This document shows positions 36,102 through 44,747 of a stretch of 64,000 nucleotides of DNA, piece by piece. The stretch spans positions 10,422-74,421 of the forward strand of contig NZ_JACOOJ010000026.1 of NCBI RefSeq assembly GCF_014287585.1, read 5' to 3'. Positions within the stretch are counted from its first letter, which is position 1. Each line of letters opens with the position of its first letter. The notes beneath the pieces are model-generated. The model had not been told where the DNA came from. It searched no databases and saw nothing but the letters and a program-made list of their open reading frames with translations. The position numbers and the translations under genes are program-made. The stretch is from Parabacteroides hominis. GTDB lineage: Bacteria; Bacteroidota; Bacteroidia; Bacteroidales; Tannerellaceae.

Positions 36102-37778
36102 ATGGCAACATTAGACTTTATTGTAATAGGGCTATTCGCTTTAGCTCTAATCGGGATTATTATATGGGTATCTAAACAAAAACAAAACAACTCTGCCGAC
36201 TATTTCCTCGGTGGCCGCGATGCCACCTGGCTCGCCATCGGTGCATCCATTTTCGCATCCAATATCGGCTCCGAACATCTTATCGGACTGGCAGGAGCAG
36301 GAGCTTCCAGCGGTATGGCAATGGCTCATTGGGAAATCCAGGGATGGATGATTCTGATCCTCGGCTGGGTATTCGTTCCTTTCTATACACGTAGTATGGT
36401 GTATACGATGCCTGAATTTCTGGAAAGACGGTATAATCCGCAATCCCGTACCATCCTTTCCTTTATATCATTAATCAGTTATGTATTGACAAAAGTGGCT
36501 GTTACGGTTTATGCCGGCGGATTGGTATTCCAGCAAGTTTTCGGCATTAAGGAACTGTGGGGAATCGACTTCTTTTGGATTGCTGCGATCGGACTGGTCT
36601 TGTTAACCGCCCTTTATACGATTGTAGGGGGAATGAAATCCGTTCTTTATACGTCCGTGCTCCAAACCCCTATTCTGCTGTTGGGCTCTCTGATTATCCT
36701 CGTGCTCGGCTTTAAAGCATTAGGAGGCTGGGACGAAATGATGGCTGCCTGCAAATCTGTTGTCGTAAACGATTACGGCGATACCATGACGCAACTGATC
36801 CGTGACAACCGCGACCCGCAATATCCGTGGCTCGGTGCGCTGATCGGTTCCTCCATCATCGGCTTCTGGTATTGGTGTACCGACCAGTACATCGTGCAGC
36901 GCGTCCTTTCGGGCAAAAATATGAAACAAGCCCGCCGTGGCGCCATTTTCGGGGCATACCTGAAACTACTCCCAGTATTCCTCTTCCTGATTCCGGGGAT
37001 GATTGCTTTCGCATTGAATAAAAACGGAGTGGTTATCAATGGCGAAGTATTCAAACTTTCCATTCCGGATGCAGCTTTCCCGACATTGGTAGCGAAGTTG
37101 CTTCCAGCAGGCGTGAAAGGGCTTGTCGTATGCGGCATTTTAGCTGCTCTGATGAGTTCGCTGGCATCCCTATTCAACTCGTCGGCAATGTTGTTCACGA
37201 TCGACTTTTATAAACGTTTCAGACCGGAAACACCCGAAAAGAAGCTGGTTGTAATCGGTCAGATCGCAACGGTCGTAATCGTGATTCTGGGTATCCTCTG
37301 GATTCCGATCATGCGCAGCGTCGGGGATGTCCTCTATAATTACCTGCAGGACGTACAATCCGTACTGTCACCGGGTATAGCCGCCGCCTTCCTGTTGGGG
37401 ATTTGTTGGAAACGAACTTCTGCCCAAGGAGGTATGTGGGGGATGCTGGCAGGTATCATCATCGGTATTACCCGCCTGGGAGCCAAAGTTTTTTACAGCA
37501 ATGCGGTCGACGCATCCGACAATCTGTTCAAAGCCCTGTTCTATGACATGAACTGGTTGTTCTTCTGCGGATGGATGTTTCTCTTCTGCATCATCCTGAC
37601 AATCGTTGTCAGCCTTTGCACGAAAGCACCCGAAGCAGAAAAAATACAAGGTCTGGTATTCGGAACGGCGACGCCAGAAGAACGGGCGGCCACACGTGCA
37701 AGCTGGAATCATTGGGATGTGATCCACTCCGTAATCATCCTGGGTATTACAGCCGCATTCTATTGGTATTTCTGGTAA
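36102..37778 (+). CDS. Sodium/solute symporter (SSS family), probable arabinose transporter
   Basis: A 558-residue inner-membrane symporter of the SGLT type with about 14 membrane segments. Conserved parts include the N-terminal SADYFLGGRDATWLAIGASIFASNIGSEHLIGLAGAG region, the YTVVGG-like TIVGGMKSVLYT turn, WYWCTDQYIVQRVLSGKN in the middle and FLLGICWKRTSAQGG late. In gut Bacteroidetes ara operons such symporters import arabinose; that substrate is inferred from the neighbours. Last gene of the run, closed by a strong terminator. Confidence 0.9.
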   Translation: MATLDFIVIGLFALALIGIIIWVSKQKQNNSADYFLGGRDATWLAIGASIFASNIGSEHLIGLAGAGASSGMAMAHWEIQGWMILILGWVFVPFYTRSMVYTMPEFLERRYNPQSRTILSFISLISYVLTKVAVTVYAGGLVFQQVFGIKELWGIDFFWIAAIGLVLLTALYTIVGGMKSVLYTSVLQTPILLLGSLIILVLGFKALGGWDEMMAACKSVVVNDYGDTMTQLIRDNRDPQYPWLGALIGSSIIGFWYWCTDQYIVQRVLSGKNMKQARRGAIFGAYLKLLPVFLFLIPGMIAFALNKNGVVINGEVFKLSIPDAAFPTLVAKLLPAGVKGLVVCGILAALMSSLASLFNSSAMLFTIDFYKRFRPETPEKKLVVIGQIATVVIVILGILWIPIMRSVGDVLYNYLQDVQSVLSPGIAAAFLLGICWKRTSAQGGMWGMLAGIIIGITRLGAKVFYSNAVDASDNLFKALFYDMNWLFFCGWMFLFCIILTIVVSLCTKAPEAEKIQGLVFGTATPEERAATRASWNHWDVIHSVIILGITAAFYWYFW

Positions 37779-37785
37779 TGATTCG

Positions 37786-37821
37786 GCCGCCGTTTTCTTC
37801 CCAAAGAAGACGGCGGCTTTT
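37786..37821 (+). terminator. Terminator of the arabinose gene run
   Basis: GC-rich 14-bp stem (GCCGCCGTTTTCTT / AAGAAGACGGCGGC, one G-U pair) with a 4-nt loop and a T-run, 7 nt after the symporter stop. Confidence 0.92.
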
Positions 37822-37822
37822 C

Positions 37823-38169
37823 CGGAAGCGACAAGCATAGCTTTCCAAAAACAAGGTATAAGCTTATAGCTTTTTACAGGACGGTAGCCATAAAATACGG
37901 CTTGTGAAGTATTTTTAAAATTAGCATTCACCTTCACCCTACCTGTAAACATTTAAAGCACAACATTTTACTGTGAGCCTTGATACAAAACTCCATCTGA
38001 GCAAGAGCCTTTTGGCGAGGTTTCCCTGAGACTACACTAATCCCATAGACTTTTGTGACCTTTGCCTTCATGAAACCAAGAGACATATTCAACTTTTTCC
38101 AAAAACCTTTTTGGAGTGATTTCATTTTGTACAGCCTCAATATACTTAAAAAACGATTAATTACGGCTT
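37823..38169. other. Gene-free stretch, possible remnant
   Basis: About 350 bp between the ara terminator and the AraC gene. A minus-strand frame of 83 codons (38185-37934) reads MSLGFMKAKVTKVYGISVVS in its middle, but it overlaps the AraC gene end, has no family I recognise and no promoter. It may be the tail of a decayed gene. Nothing else was seen. Confidence 0.3.
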
Positions 38170-39069
38170 TTAATTCTGCGAACACCGGTATTCATTGGGT
38201 GAGAAACCTGTTATCTTTTTAAATATCAAGCTGAAATGCTGCACGCTCGGATAACCCAGCTGGCAGGCAATGGCGGCAGGCGTGCTGTCCGTTTTCAACA
38301 AAAGGTTTTTGGCGATATATAATCGTTTTAGCTGGAAATATTCGGCAAGCGTCTTACCTGTTTCAAATTTCAACAGATCATTGAAATAAGCAATGGACAA
38401 ATTTAGATTTTCAGCGCAATAGGCATCAGTGGGGAGCTTGCCGTCCTGTAACTTACCGGAGGCGATATAGCCGTCGAGAATCTTATCCATTCTCTCCAGA
38501 ATCGCCTTGTTTTTGTTTTCACGGGTAATGAACTGCCGCTCGTAATAGCGCGTACAATAATCCAGTAACAGTTCGATATGGCGGGACAGGATGGTACTGC
38601 TATGCGTGTCTATAGCATGATGAAGCTCGTCTTCGATATTTTCGAGGCAGCAGGTCACTTTCGCCGTTTCCCGTTGCGAAAGATGCAATGCCTCTTCCTT
38701 GCGGTAGGAAAAAAAAGTATAATTCTTGATATGATTTTTCAACGAGGTGCGGAACAGTAAATCAGGATGGAAAGCCAAAAGATAACCCTTGTCGGGAAGC
38801 GTATTATTCTCGCTCATGCCGAAAATTTCGCCGGGAGTAAGAAACACCATCGTTGCATTAGAATAGTCGTAATATTTGCGCCCGCAACAATCGCACCCGT
38901 TTTCACAATCTTCAATCAGCAGGATAGCGTAGAACTCGAACCTTACGGCATCCTGTTCCAGATTCGGATTCTCCAGATTGATGATACTGACCTGCGGATG
39001 CAGCGTCTCGCACCCCAAACACCGATTGCATTCACATACGGTCTTTATGTCCAACGTTTTTTCTTTCAT
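38170..39069 (-). CDS. AraC-family regulator with N-terminal cysteine cluster
   Basis: A 299-residue transcriptional regulator. The C-terminal 100 residues hold two helix-turn-helix motifs (YCAENLNLSIAYFNDLLKFE and IACQLGYPSVQHFSLIFKKI, ending FSPNEYR). The N-terminal sensor carries eight cysteines in two clusters: C12, C14, C17, C20 (CxCxxCxxC) and C55, C59, C61, C62. The adjacent upstream paralogue, clearly alignable along its length, lacks these residues. The clusters could bind a metal or sense redox state; this is an inference. It lies 15 nt downstream of the paralogue and is probably co-transcribed. Confidence 0.85.
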   Translation of the reverse strand: MKEKTLDIKTVCECNRCLGCETLHPQVSIINLENPNLEQDAVRFEFYAILLIEDCENGCDCCGRKYYDYSNATMVFLTPGEIFGMSENNTLPDKGYLLAFHPDLLFRTSLKNHIKNYTFFSYRKEEALHLSQRETAKVTCCLENIEDELHHAIDTHSSTILSRHIELLLDYCTRYYERQFITRENKNKAILERMDKILDGYIASGKLQDGKLPTDAYCAENLNLSIAYFNDLLKFETGKTLAEYFQLKRLYIAKNLLLKTDSTPAAIACQLGYPSVQHFSLIFKKITGFSPNEYRCSQN

Positions 39070-39084
39070 CGCCTAAAAAATCAC

Positions 39085-39990
39085 TCACATATTGTTTTGT
39101 GCCCGATATTCATTTGGCGTACACCCTACCCGCTTCTTAAACAAGCGGCAGAAATGCTGCGGATACTGGAATCCCAGCGAGTAGGCAATCTGGCTGACAG
39201 TTTCCTCCGCAACGGAGATACGCTCCTTAGCCAGTTCGATAACCTTCGTCTGAATATATTCCTGCGGTGTCTTCCCGGTTTCCTTCTTGAACATATCGCC
39301 AAAATAATTAGACGAAAGGCAGAGCTTGTCGGCAAAGTATTTCACCGTAGGCAGGCCGTTACTCTCAGCAGTCGCCCCCTCGAAATACTCATCCAGCAGG
39401 CTCTCGAAGCGTGTCAACACATCGCTGTTCGCCTTGCTGCGGGTAATGAACTGGCGTTCATAGAAACGCATGCAATAGTTAAGTAGCAATTCGATATGGT
39501 TTACCAGCAAAGTCTTGCTATGCCTGTCCACACCATGTTCCAGTTCCATACGTATAATCTTCAGGCAATCCATCACGATACTTCTCTCCTCTTCCGAAAG
39601 ATGCAACGCTTCGCTTACCTCATAAGAAAAAAACGTGTATTTCTTAATTACCTTCCCCAACGACGTCCCCCGCAGCAGGTCCGGATGAAAAAGAATCCCA
39701 TATACGTTAACCTGGACCTTGTCCGTCGTCGGAGTCGTTTCCGCCGTCTGTCCAGGAGCAAAACAGACGATAGTACCTTCCTGGTAATCGTAAGTCTGAC
39801 GTCCGTATCTGATGTCACAGGCCTTTTCAAGTTTCAGGAACAGTGCATAAACGCCATAGTTGAACCGGATGAGGTCTACACCGTTGGTCGCTTTGTTCAG
39901 GTCAACCACGCTGATCAGCGGGTTCAACGTTTCAAGGCCGTATAATTTGTTATACAGGTCCACATTATCCAAATTGAGTATCTTATCCAT
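39085..39990 (-). CDS. AraC-family regulator (paralogue of the next gene)
   Basis: A 301-residue regulator with a C-terminal AraC DNA-binding domain (FADKLCLSSNYFGDMFKKETGKT... QIAYSLGFQYPQHFCRLFKK... TPNEYR). The N-terminal part (LYGLETLNPLISVVDL, RFNYGVYALFLK, YGRQTYDYQEGTIVCFAPGQ) resembles the cupin-type sensor of Bacteroidetes AraC proteins. It aligns throughout with the downstream gene, showing tandem duplication. Targets are not apparent; the opposite-strand neighbour is umuDC. Confidence 0.87.
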   Translation of the reverse strand: MDKILNLDNVDLYNKLYGLETLNPLISVVDLNKATNGVDLIRFNYGVYALFLKLEKACDIRYGRQTYDYQEGTIVCFAPGQTAETTPTTDKVQVNVYGILFHPDLLRGTSLGKVIKKYTFFSYEVSEALHLSEEERSIVMDCLKIIRMELEHGVDRHSKTLLVNHIELLLNYCMRFYERQFITRSKANSDVLTRFESLLDEYFEGATAESNGLPTVKYFADKLCLSSNYFGDMFKKETGKTPQEYIQTKVIELAKERISVAEETVSQIAYSLGFQYPQHFCRLFKKRVGCTPNEYRAQNNM

Positions 39991-40244
39991 AACCGCAAAT
40001 ATTTAACTTACCGAGTAATACAAAAAATATCCATTATATCACTTACAACATTCCGGTTACAAAAGTAAAAGATAATCCAGACATCTTCATTACCCCAATT
40101 ACAGATTACATAACCATTGTTACCGATTTTATATCATAAAAAAGCCTTTCAATTTCATCAGATGCACTTTTTCACTATTCCAAGACAAAAAATTATCTCT
40201 AAAACATTAACAACCAGTTCAATGATATTAACCAAATCATTTCC

Positions 40245-40252
40245 TACTTTTG
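40245..40252 (+). promoter_or_regulatory. Candidate -7 box for umuDC-tspO
   Basis: TACTTTTG is an exact TAnnTTTG match 18 nt upstream of the umuD ATG. A Shine-Dalgarno-like AAGGAG follows at 40258-40263, uncommon in this phylum and well placed for the ATG at 40271. Confidence 0.55.
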
Positions 40253-40270
40253 TCAATAAGGAGACCATTT

Positions 40271-40720
40271 ATGAGTAAAAACGAAAAGAATTTAACCATC
40301 TACAATGTAGATACTGAAACCTATATGCCGCTACCTTATGCGGATGGAGGAATTAAAGCCGGCTTTCCAAGTCCGGCACAGGATTATATCAGCCAGGCTA
40401 TTGATTTAAACAAAGAACTGATTCATCACCCAGCCTGTACGTTTTACGGACGTGTTTCAGGAGATTCTATGAAAGATGCAGGGTTAGATGACGGGGATAT
40501 TTTAGTTATTGATAAATCCCTTGAGCCGCGAACCGGAGATATGGCAGTCTGCTATATAGACGGAGAATTTACGATCAAGTATATCCGGATCGAGTCTAAT
40601 GTCATTTGGCTGATCCCTGCAAACGAAGCCTACCAGCCAATCAAGGTAACATCAGAAAATGATTTTATGGTCTGGGGAATAGTCACCTACTCCATTAAGA
40701 AGCACAACAGGAGAGCATAA
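40271..40720 (+). CDS. umuD: UmuD-like SOS mutagenesis protein (S24 autoprotease)
   Basis: A 149-residue partner of DNA polymerase V. The cleavage site A30-G31 (IKAGFPSP), catalytic S66 (GDSMKDAGL) and K103 (FTIKYIRI) are all present, so RecA-stimulated self-cleavage to UmuD' should be possible. The ATG at 40271 follows a clear ribosome binding site; the frame is open to a TTG at 40250. Overlap-free with umuC (1-nt gap). Confidence 0.94.
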   Translation: MSKNEKNLTIYNVDTETYMPLPYADGGIKAGFPSPAQDYISQAIDLNKELIHHPACTFYGRVSGDSMKDAGLDDGDILVIDKSLEPRTGDMAVCYIDGEFTIKYIRIESNVIWLIPANEAYQPIKVTSENDFMVWGIVTYSIKKHNRRA

Positions 40721-40721
40721 A

Positions 40722-41984
40722 ATGTTCGCTTTAGTAGACTGTAATAATTTCTATGCGAGTTGTGAGCGCGCATTCAATCCATATTGGAATGGCCGGCCGG
40801 TGGTTGTGCTATCAAACAACGATGGCTGTGTTATTGCCCGAAGCAATGAGGCAAAAAAGATCGGTATAAAGATGGGAGTCCCGGCATATCAGATCAGAAC
40901 TGAAATTGAACAATATAATATCGGAGTATTCTCATCCAACTATACCCTGTATGGCGATATGTCCAACCGGGTAATGAGTATGCTTTCCTCCTATTCTCCC
41001 AATGTCGAGATTTATTCAATTGATGAATGCTTTTTGGATTTCTCTGGATTTGGTTTATATGATCTGAAAACATACGGAGAAGGCATAGTCCAGTCGGTCA
41101 CCAAAGGAACCGGGATACCTGTTTCTATGGGTATCGCCCTGACAAAGACATTAGCTAAGGTAGCCAACAAGTTCGCTAAGAAGCATAAAGGATACAAAGG
41201 AGTTTGCATTATAGACACCGAGGAGAAGAGAATCGAAGCCTTAAAACGCACAGAGATCAGCGATGTCTGGGGCATCGGACACCGGCATGCGAAGCGATTA
41301 GAGCAATACGGCGTATATAGTGCTTACGACTTCGCCCAAATGCCGAAAGCATGGGTCCGACAACAAATGACAGTCGTAGGTGAACGTACCTGGAAAGAAC
41401 TGAACGGTGAACCTTGCATCGATATGGAACAAATAGCTCCGGCTAAAAAACAAATCTGCACCAGCAGGGCGTTTGGACAAACGATCGCGGATATTGAGGG
41501 ATTGAAAGAGGCTGTTTCTTCTTTTGCAAGTATCTGTGCCGGTAAGCTACGCAAACAGAAGTCTTGCGCACAATCGCTCATGGTTTTCATTCATACCAAC
41601 AATTTCAGGGAGGATCTGCCACAATATTTCAAGAATTGCGTGATCAAACTACCAGTCCCGACAAACAGTACTCCTGAGATTGTGCACTACGCAATTGCTG
41701 CGCTTCTAAATATCTACCGGAAAGGATATTATTTCAAAAAAGCCGGAGTTATTCTCATGGATATCGTACCGGACAACGCAATCCAACAAAACATATTCGA
41801 TGTCGTGGACCGAGAAAAACATAAAAAGCTGATGGAGGTTGTAGACCGACTTAATAATGGCTTTTCCCGAAATAACCTATTTTTGGCGGTACAGGACGGA
41901 CGAAGGAAGTGGAAGTTAAAACAAGAACTGCTATCCCCTTGTTATACTACTAAACTAAATGATATTATCAAGATAAAGTTATGA
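40722..41984 (+). CDS. umuC: Y-family DNA polymerase V catalytic subunit UmuC
   Basis: Translesion polymerase of 420 residues, full length. The catalytic acidic residues are intact: D6 (FALVDCNNFYASCERAF) and D101-E102 (YSIDECFLDFSG). SMGIALTKTLAKVANKFAKK and WGIGHRHAKRLEQYG (helix-hairpin-helix) follow, then a little-finger domain. With UmuD' it copies past DNA damage at the cost of mutations. Its end overlaps the tspO start. Confidence 0.95.
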   Translation: MFALVDCNNFYASCERAFNPYWNGRPVVVLSNNDGCVIARSNEAKKIGIKMGVPAYQIRTEIEQYNIGVFSSNYTLYGDMSNRVMSMLSSYSPNVEIYSIDECFLDFSGFGLYDLKTYGEGIVQSVTKGTGIPVSMGIALTKTLAKVANKFAKKHKGYKGVCIIDTEEKRIEALKRTEISDVWGIGHRHAKRLEQYGVYSAYDFAQMPKAWVRQQMTVVGERTWKELNGEPCIDMEQIAPAKKQICTSRAFGQTIADIEGLKEAVSSFASICAGKLRKQKSCAQSLMVFIHTNNFREDLPQYFKNCVIKLPVPTNSTPEIVHYAIAALLNIYRKGYYFKKAGVILMDIVPDNAIQQNIFDVVDREKHKKLMEVVDRLNNGFSRNNLFLAVQDGRRKWKLKQELLSPCYTTKLNDIIKIKL

Positions 41985-42445
41985 GAAAAGTTGTAGCAAT
42001 AATTATTCCGGTATTAATATGTTTTTTTATCGGATTGACCGCAAGTTACTTTCAGGATGAGGCTATTAAGATGTGGTATCCACTTCTTTCCAAACCGAAA
42101 TTAACTCCTCCGAATGTAGTGTTCCCGATCGCATGGAGTATTATCTATCTTTGTATGGGAATATCTATCGGAATAATTTTTTTATCAAACTCAATAAAGA
42201 AAAAAGAACTGATCAAGCTCTTTGGCATTCAGCTAATCTTCAATTTCACATGGAGTATTTTATTCTTCTACCTGCGAAATCCCTTGTTAGGACTTATTGA
42301 TATTCTTATTCTTGACATCTGTGTGACTATGTATGCTATTAAGAGTTATCCAGTAAAAAAAGTCAGTTCATTCTTATTCATCCCTTATATCATCTGGATT
42401 TATTTTGCCACATATTTGAATGGCTACATCCTGCTAAACAACTAA
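41981..42445 (+). CDS. tspO: TspO/MBR-family membrane protein
   Basis: A 154-residue protein with five predicted membrane helices. The hallmark WYPLLSKPKLTPPNVVFPIAWSIIY segment, FNFTWSILFFYLRNPLLGLIDI and the late tyrosine-rich helix (FIPYIIWIYFATYLNGYILL) fit the tryptophan-rich sensory protein family. Members bind porphyrins and take part in stress responses. Its ATG overlaps the umuC stop by 4 nt, so it is translationally coupled to an SOS polymerase, an unusual pairing. Confidence 0.9.
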   Translation: MRKVVAIIIPVLICFFIGLTASYFQDEAIKMWYPLLSKPKLTPPNVVFPIAWSIIYLCMGISIGIIFLSNSIKKKELIKLFGIQLIFNFTWSILFFYLRNPLLGLIDILILDICVTMYAIKSYPVKKVSSFLFIPYIIWIYFATYLNGYILLNN

Positions 42446-42554
42446 AATGCCGAATTTTCAACAGCCTATATTTACCGCATAAAAAAGGTCCATAAACAAA
42501 AACAGCACTTCACAGAATAACTGTAAAATACTGTTTATCAACTTGTTGCTTTTG

Positions 42555-42627
42555 TGACCCGGGAGGGGCTCGAACCCTCGACCCAATGATTAAGAGTCAT
42601 TTGCTCTACCAACTGAGCTACCGAGTC
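42555..42627 (-). tRNA. tRNA-Lys (CTT)
   Basis: A 73-nt cloverleaf on the minus strand: acceptor GACTCGG/CCGGGTC, D-arm GCTC...GAGC, anticodon loop CTCTTAA with anticodon CTT, T-loop TTCGAGC. No CCA encoded. It is the downstream of two copies. Confidence 0.95.
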
Positions 42628-42657
42628 ATTTTTGTTGGTTTTGTTTTTTTATCAGAG

Positions 42658-42730
42658 TGACCTGGGAGGGGCTCGAACCCTCGACCCAATGATTAAGAGT
42701 CATTTGCTCTACCAACTGAGCTACCAAGTC
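42658..42730 (-). tRNA. tRNA-Lys (CTT), second copy
   Basis: Same 73-nt sequence as the neighbouring copy except for one compensated acceptor pair (C5-G68 here becomes T5-A68). Anticodon CTT. Nearest to the shared promoter, so probably transcribed first. Confidence 0.95.
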
Positions 42731-42763
42731 ATTCATGCTATCGTTGCTTCTCGATTGCGGGTG

Positions 42764-42794
42764 CAAAGATAGGAGTTTAATTTTTCTTCGCAAA
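42764..42794 (-). promoter_or_regulatory. Promoter of the tRNA-Lys pair
   Basis: Minus-strand -33 TTTG (42794-42791) and -7 TATCTTTG (42771-42764) with the ideal 19-nt spacing, 34 nt upstream of the first tRNA. Confidence 0.85.
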
Positions 42795-42822
42795 CTTTTC
42801 CCGCAATTTTTTACATAAAAAT

Positions 42823-43626
42823 TTACTCGAATTCAAAAATATCAGACGGTGTAGTCCGCTTCAGAGCATGCAGGGAGACATCCTTTCCTACCCGCACCCC
42901 CTCTTGGAATAAACGGAAATCGACTGTCTTATAGGCAAGTTCGGGATGGTTATTGTCACGGCTCAGGTGGCACAACCAGATATCTTTCAGTTTGGGATCA
43001 TAATGGGTTGCGAGGAACTCGGCAGCTTCACGGTTGCTCAAATGTCCGGTCGGGCTGGCAACGCGTTCCTTCAGGAAAGCGGGGTACGTGCCGAACTGCA
43101 ACATCTCTTCGTCATAATTGGCCTCTATGATCAGGTGGTTCGCCATGCTCATATATTTGCTTACCGTTTCGGTGATATGGCCGACATCCGTTGCCAACGT
43201 GAACTTATGATCGCCATATTCGATATAATAGCCGACATTGTCGGTACTGTCATGCGGGACCTCGAAAGCAGTAATGCGGAAATCGCGGATCATAAAAGGC
43301 ACTTCCTTTTCGATCACCTTACGCGAACCGACAAGCGTTTCCTCCACATAGCGGCTCTTGTTGATCCCCCGGTGAACAGCCTCCGTCGTATAGACAGGAA
43401 TACAAAGTTTTTCTCCCAGACACCCCACGGTCTTGATATGATCGGCATGATCATGCGTGATCAGGACTGCAATAATTTTGGAGAAATCGATCGCTTTATC
43501 TTTCAACACCTTCTTTATGGTACGAATACCGATACCCGCATCAATCAACACACCGAACTCGGGTGTTCCCAGATAATAGCAGTTTCCACTGCTTCCACTT
43601 GCTAAACTCAGAAATGATAGTTTCAT
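42823..43626 (-). CDS. MBL-fold metallo-hydrolase (YycJ/WalJ-like)
   Basis: A 267-residue cytoplasmic hydrolase of the metallo-beta-lactamase fold. The metal motif THDHADH gives H58, H60, D62, H63; further ligands are in VPHDS, ATDVGH and CHLSRDNNHPE. The N-terminal LASGSSGNCYYL is typical of the YycJ group, thought to be DNA exonucleases linked to repair. The start at MKLSF (43626) is preferred over the Met four codons upstream (43638) because it matches the family. 30 nt after the asparaginase stop. Confidence 0.88.
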   Translation of the reverse strand: MKLSFLSLASGSSGNCYYLGTPEFGVLIDAGIGIRTIKKVLKDKAIDFSKIIAVLITHDHADHIKTVGCLGEKLCIPVYTTEAVHRGINKSRYVEETLVGSRKVIEKEVPFMIRDFRITAFEVPHDSTDNVGYYIEYGDHKFTLATDVGHITETVSKYMSMANHLIIEANYDEEMLQFGTYPAFLKERVASPTGHLSNREAAEFLATHYDPKLKDIWLCHLSRDNNHPELAYKTVDFRLFQEGVRVGKDVSLHALKRTTPSDIFEFE

Positions 43627-43656
43627 TTTAATTTCCAATTCAGTCCTTAACAGGAA

Positions 43657-44727
43657 TTACGGGCGAAACGTGTCGGGGATCGTCACCTCCCCGATCAGCG
43701 AACAGTTCATGTGGTCCTTCACCTCCTCCGGCGTCAGGCCGTGGCCGAAAAGGAACATGAGTTTGGTGACAGCACTTTCAGTCGTACTGTCGAATCCGCT
43801 TATCACCCCCGCTTCCAACAATTTATGTCCAGTCTCATACCGGTGCATTTCCACGCTTCCGGCACTACACTGGGTTACATTCACAATCACAATTCCCCGG
43901 CTCACCGCATCTTTCAGCATCGTCAGGAACCAATCGTAGCACGGCGCGTTACCGCTTCCGAACGTCTCCATCACGACACCCTTCAGCCCCGGTATGTTCA
44001 GGATGCTTTCCACCACCTGGGGAGAAATCCCCGGAAAAAGTTTCAGCACTGCTATGTTCCGGTCCAAGAGGTAATGCGGTTTCAACGGCTTTCTCGAAAC
44101 AGGATGGTAAACCTGCCCGGTGTCATACTTTATATAGATACCGGCATGTGCCAGCGGCGGATAATTGTATGAACGGAAAGCATTGAAGTTGTCCGCATTG
44201 ATCTTACTCGTACGGTTGCCCCTCAACAAGTCATTTTCGAAAAAGATACAAACCTCCGGTACAACCGGGACGCCGTTTTCCTTGGCTGCGGCGATCTCGA
44301 TAGCGGTGATCAGGTTTTCTTTCCCGTCGGTCCGCAACATGCCGATCGGCAATTGCGAACCGGTAAAGATGACCGGTTTACTTAAATTCTCCAGCATAAA
44401 ACTCAAAGCGGATGCCGTGAAAGACATCGTGTCCGTACCGTGAAGCACGACAAAACCGTCGTACAGCTGATAATTGTCAGCAATGATCTTCACGATCTTC
44501 ATCCATGACTCCGGCCCCATCTCCGATGAATCCATAGCCGGATCGAACTGGATGGTCGAAACCGCATAGCCCAACTTCTTCAGCTCCGGCATATTATCCT
44601 TTAAATGTTGAAAATTAAAAGATTCCAACACGCCGGTCTCCGGGTTTTCGATCATACCGATCGTTCCGCCTGTATAGATGAGCAGGATCGAGGCTTTCTC
44701 ACTTTGAGTGTTCATATTTGCTGTCAT
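43657..44727 (-). CDS. ansA: Type I L-asparaginase
   Basis: Hydrolyses L-asparagine to aspartate and ammonia in the cytoplasm. 356 residues from the ATG at 44727 (a Met four codons later, 44715, is also possible); the open frame to 44901 lies inside the upstream gene and is not used. The first catalytic Thr is in IYTGGTIGM, the second in VVLHGTDTMSFTASALS with the TDTM motif, and GSQLPIG and VVMETFGSGNAP complete the family pattern. Starts 20 nt after the YicG-like gene. Confidence 0.93.
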   Translation of the reverse strand: MTANMNTQSEKASILLIYTGGTIGMIENPETGVLESFNFQHLKDNMPELKKLGYAVSTIQFDPAMDSSEMGPESWMKIVKIIADNYQLYDGFVVLHGTDTMSFTASALSFMLENLSKPVIFTGSQLPIGMLRTDGKENLITAIEIAAAKENGVPVVPEVCIFFENDLLRGNRTSKINADNFNAFRSYNYPPLAHAGIYIKYDTGQVYHPVSRKPLKPHYLLDRNIAVLKLFPGISPQVVESILNIPGLKGVVMETFGSGNAPCYDWFLTMLKDAVSRGIVIVNVTQCSAGSVEMHRYETGHKLLEAGVISGFDSTTESAVTKLMFLFGHGLTPEEVKDHMNCSLIGEVTIPDTFRP

Positions 44728-44747
44728 AGATCGCAAAGTTAATAATT

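Noticed and set aside
37934..38185. 83-codon minus-strand frame after the AraC gene
   Set aside because: Overlaps the AraC gene end, has no promoter and no known family; kept only as a possible remnant.
40201..40270. LexA-type SOS box upstream of umuD
   Set aside because: No CTG-N10-CAG or similar palindrome was visible; only the -7 promoter box is supported.
42555..42730. Direct repeats that might suggest a CRISPR array
   Set aside because: They are two full tRNA-Lys genes. No other regularly spaced short repeats and no cas genes occur in the window.
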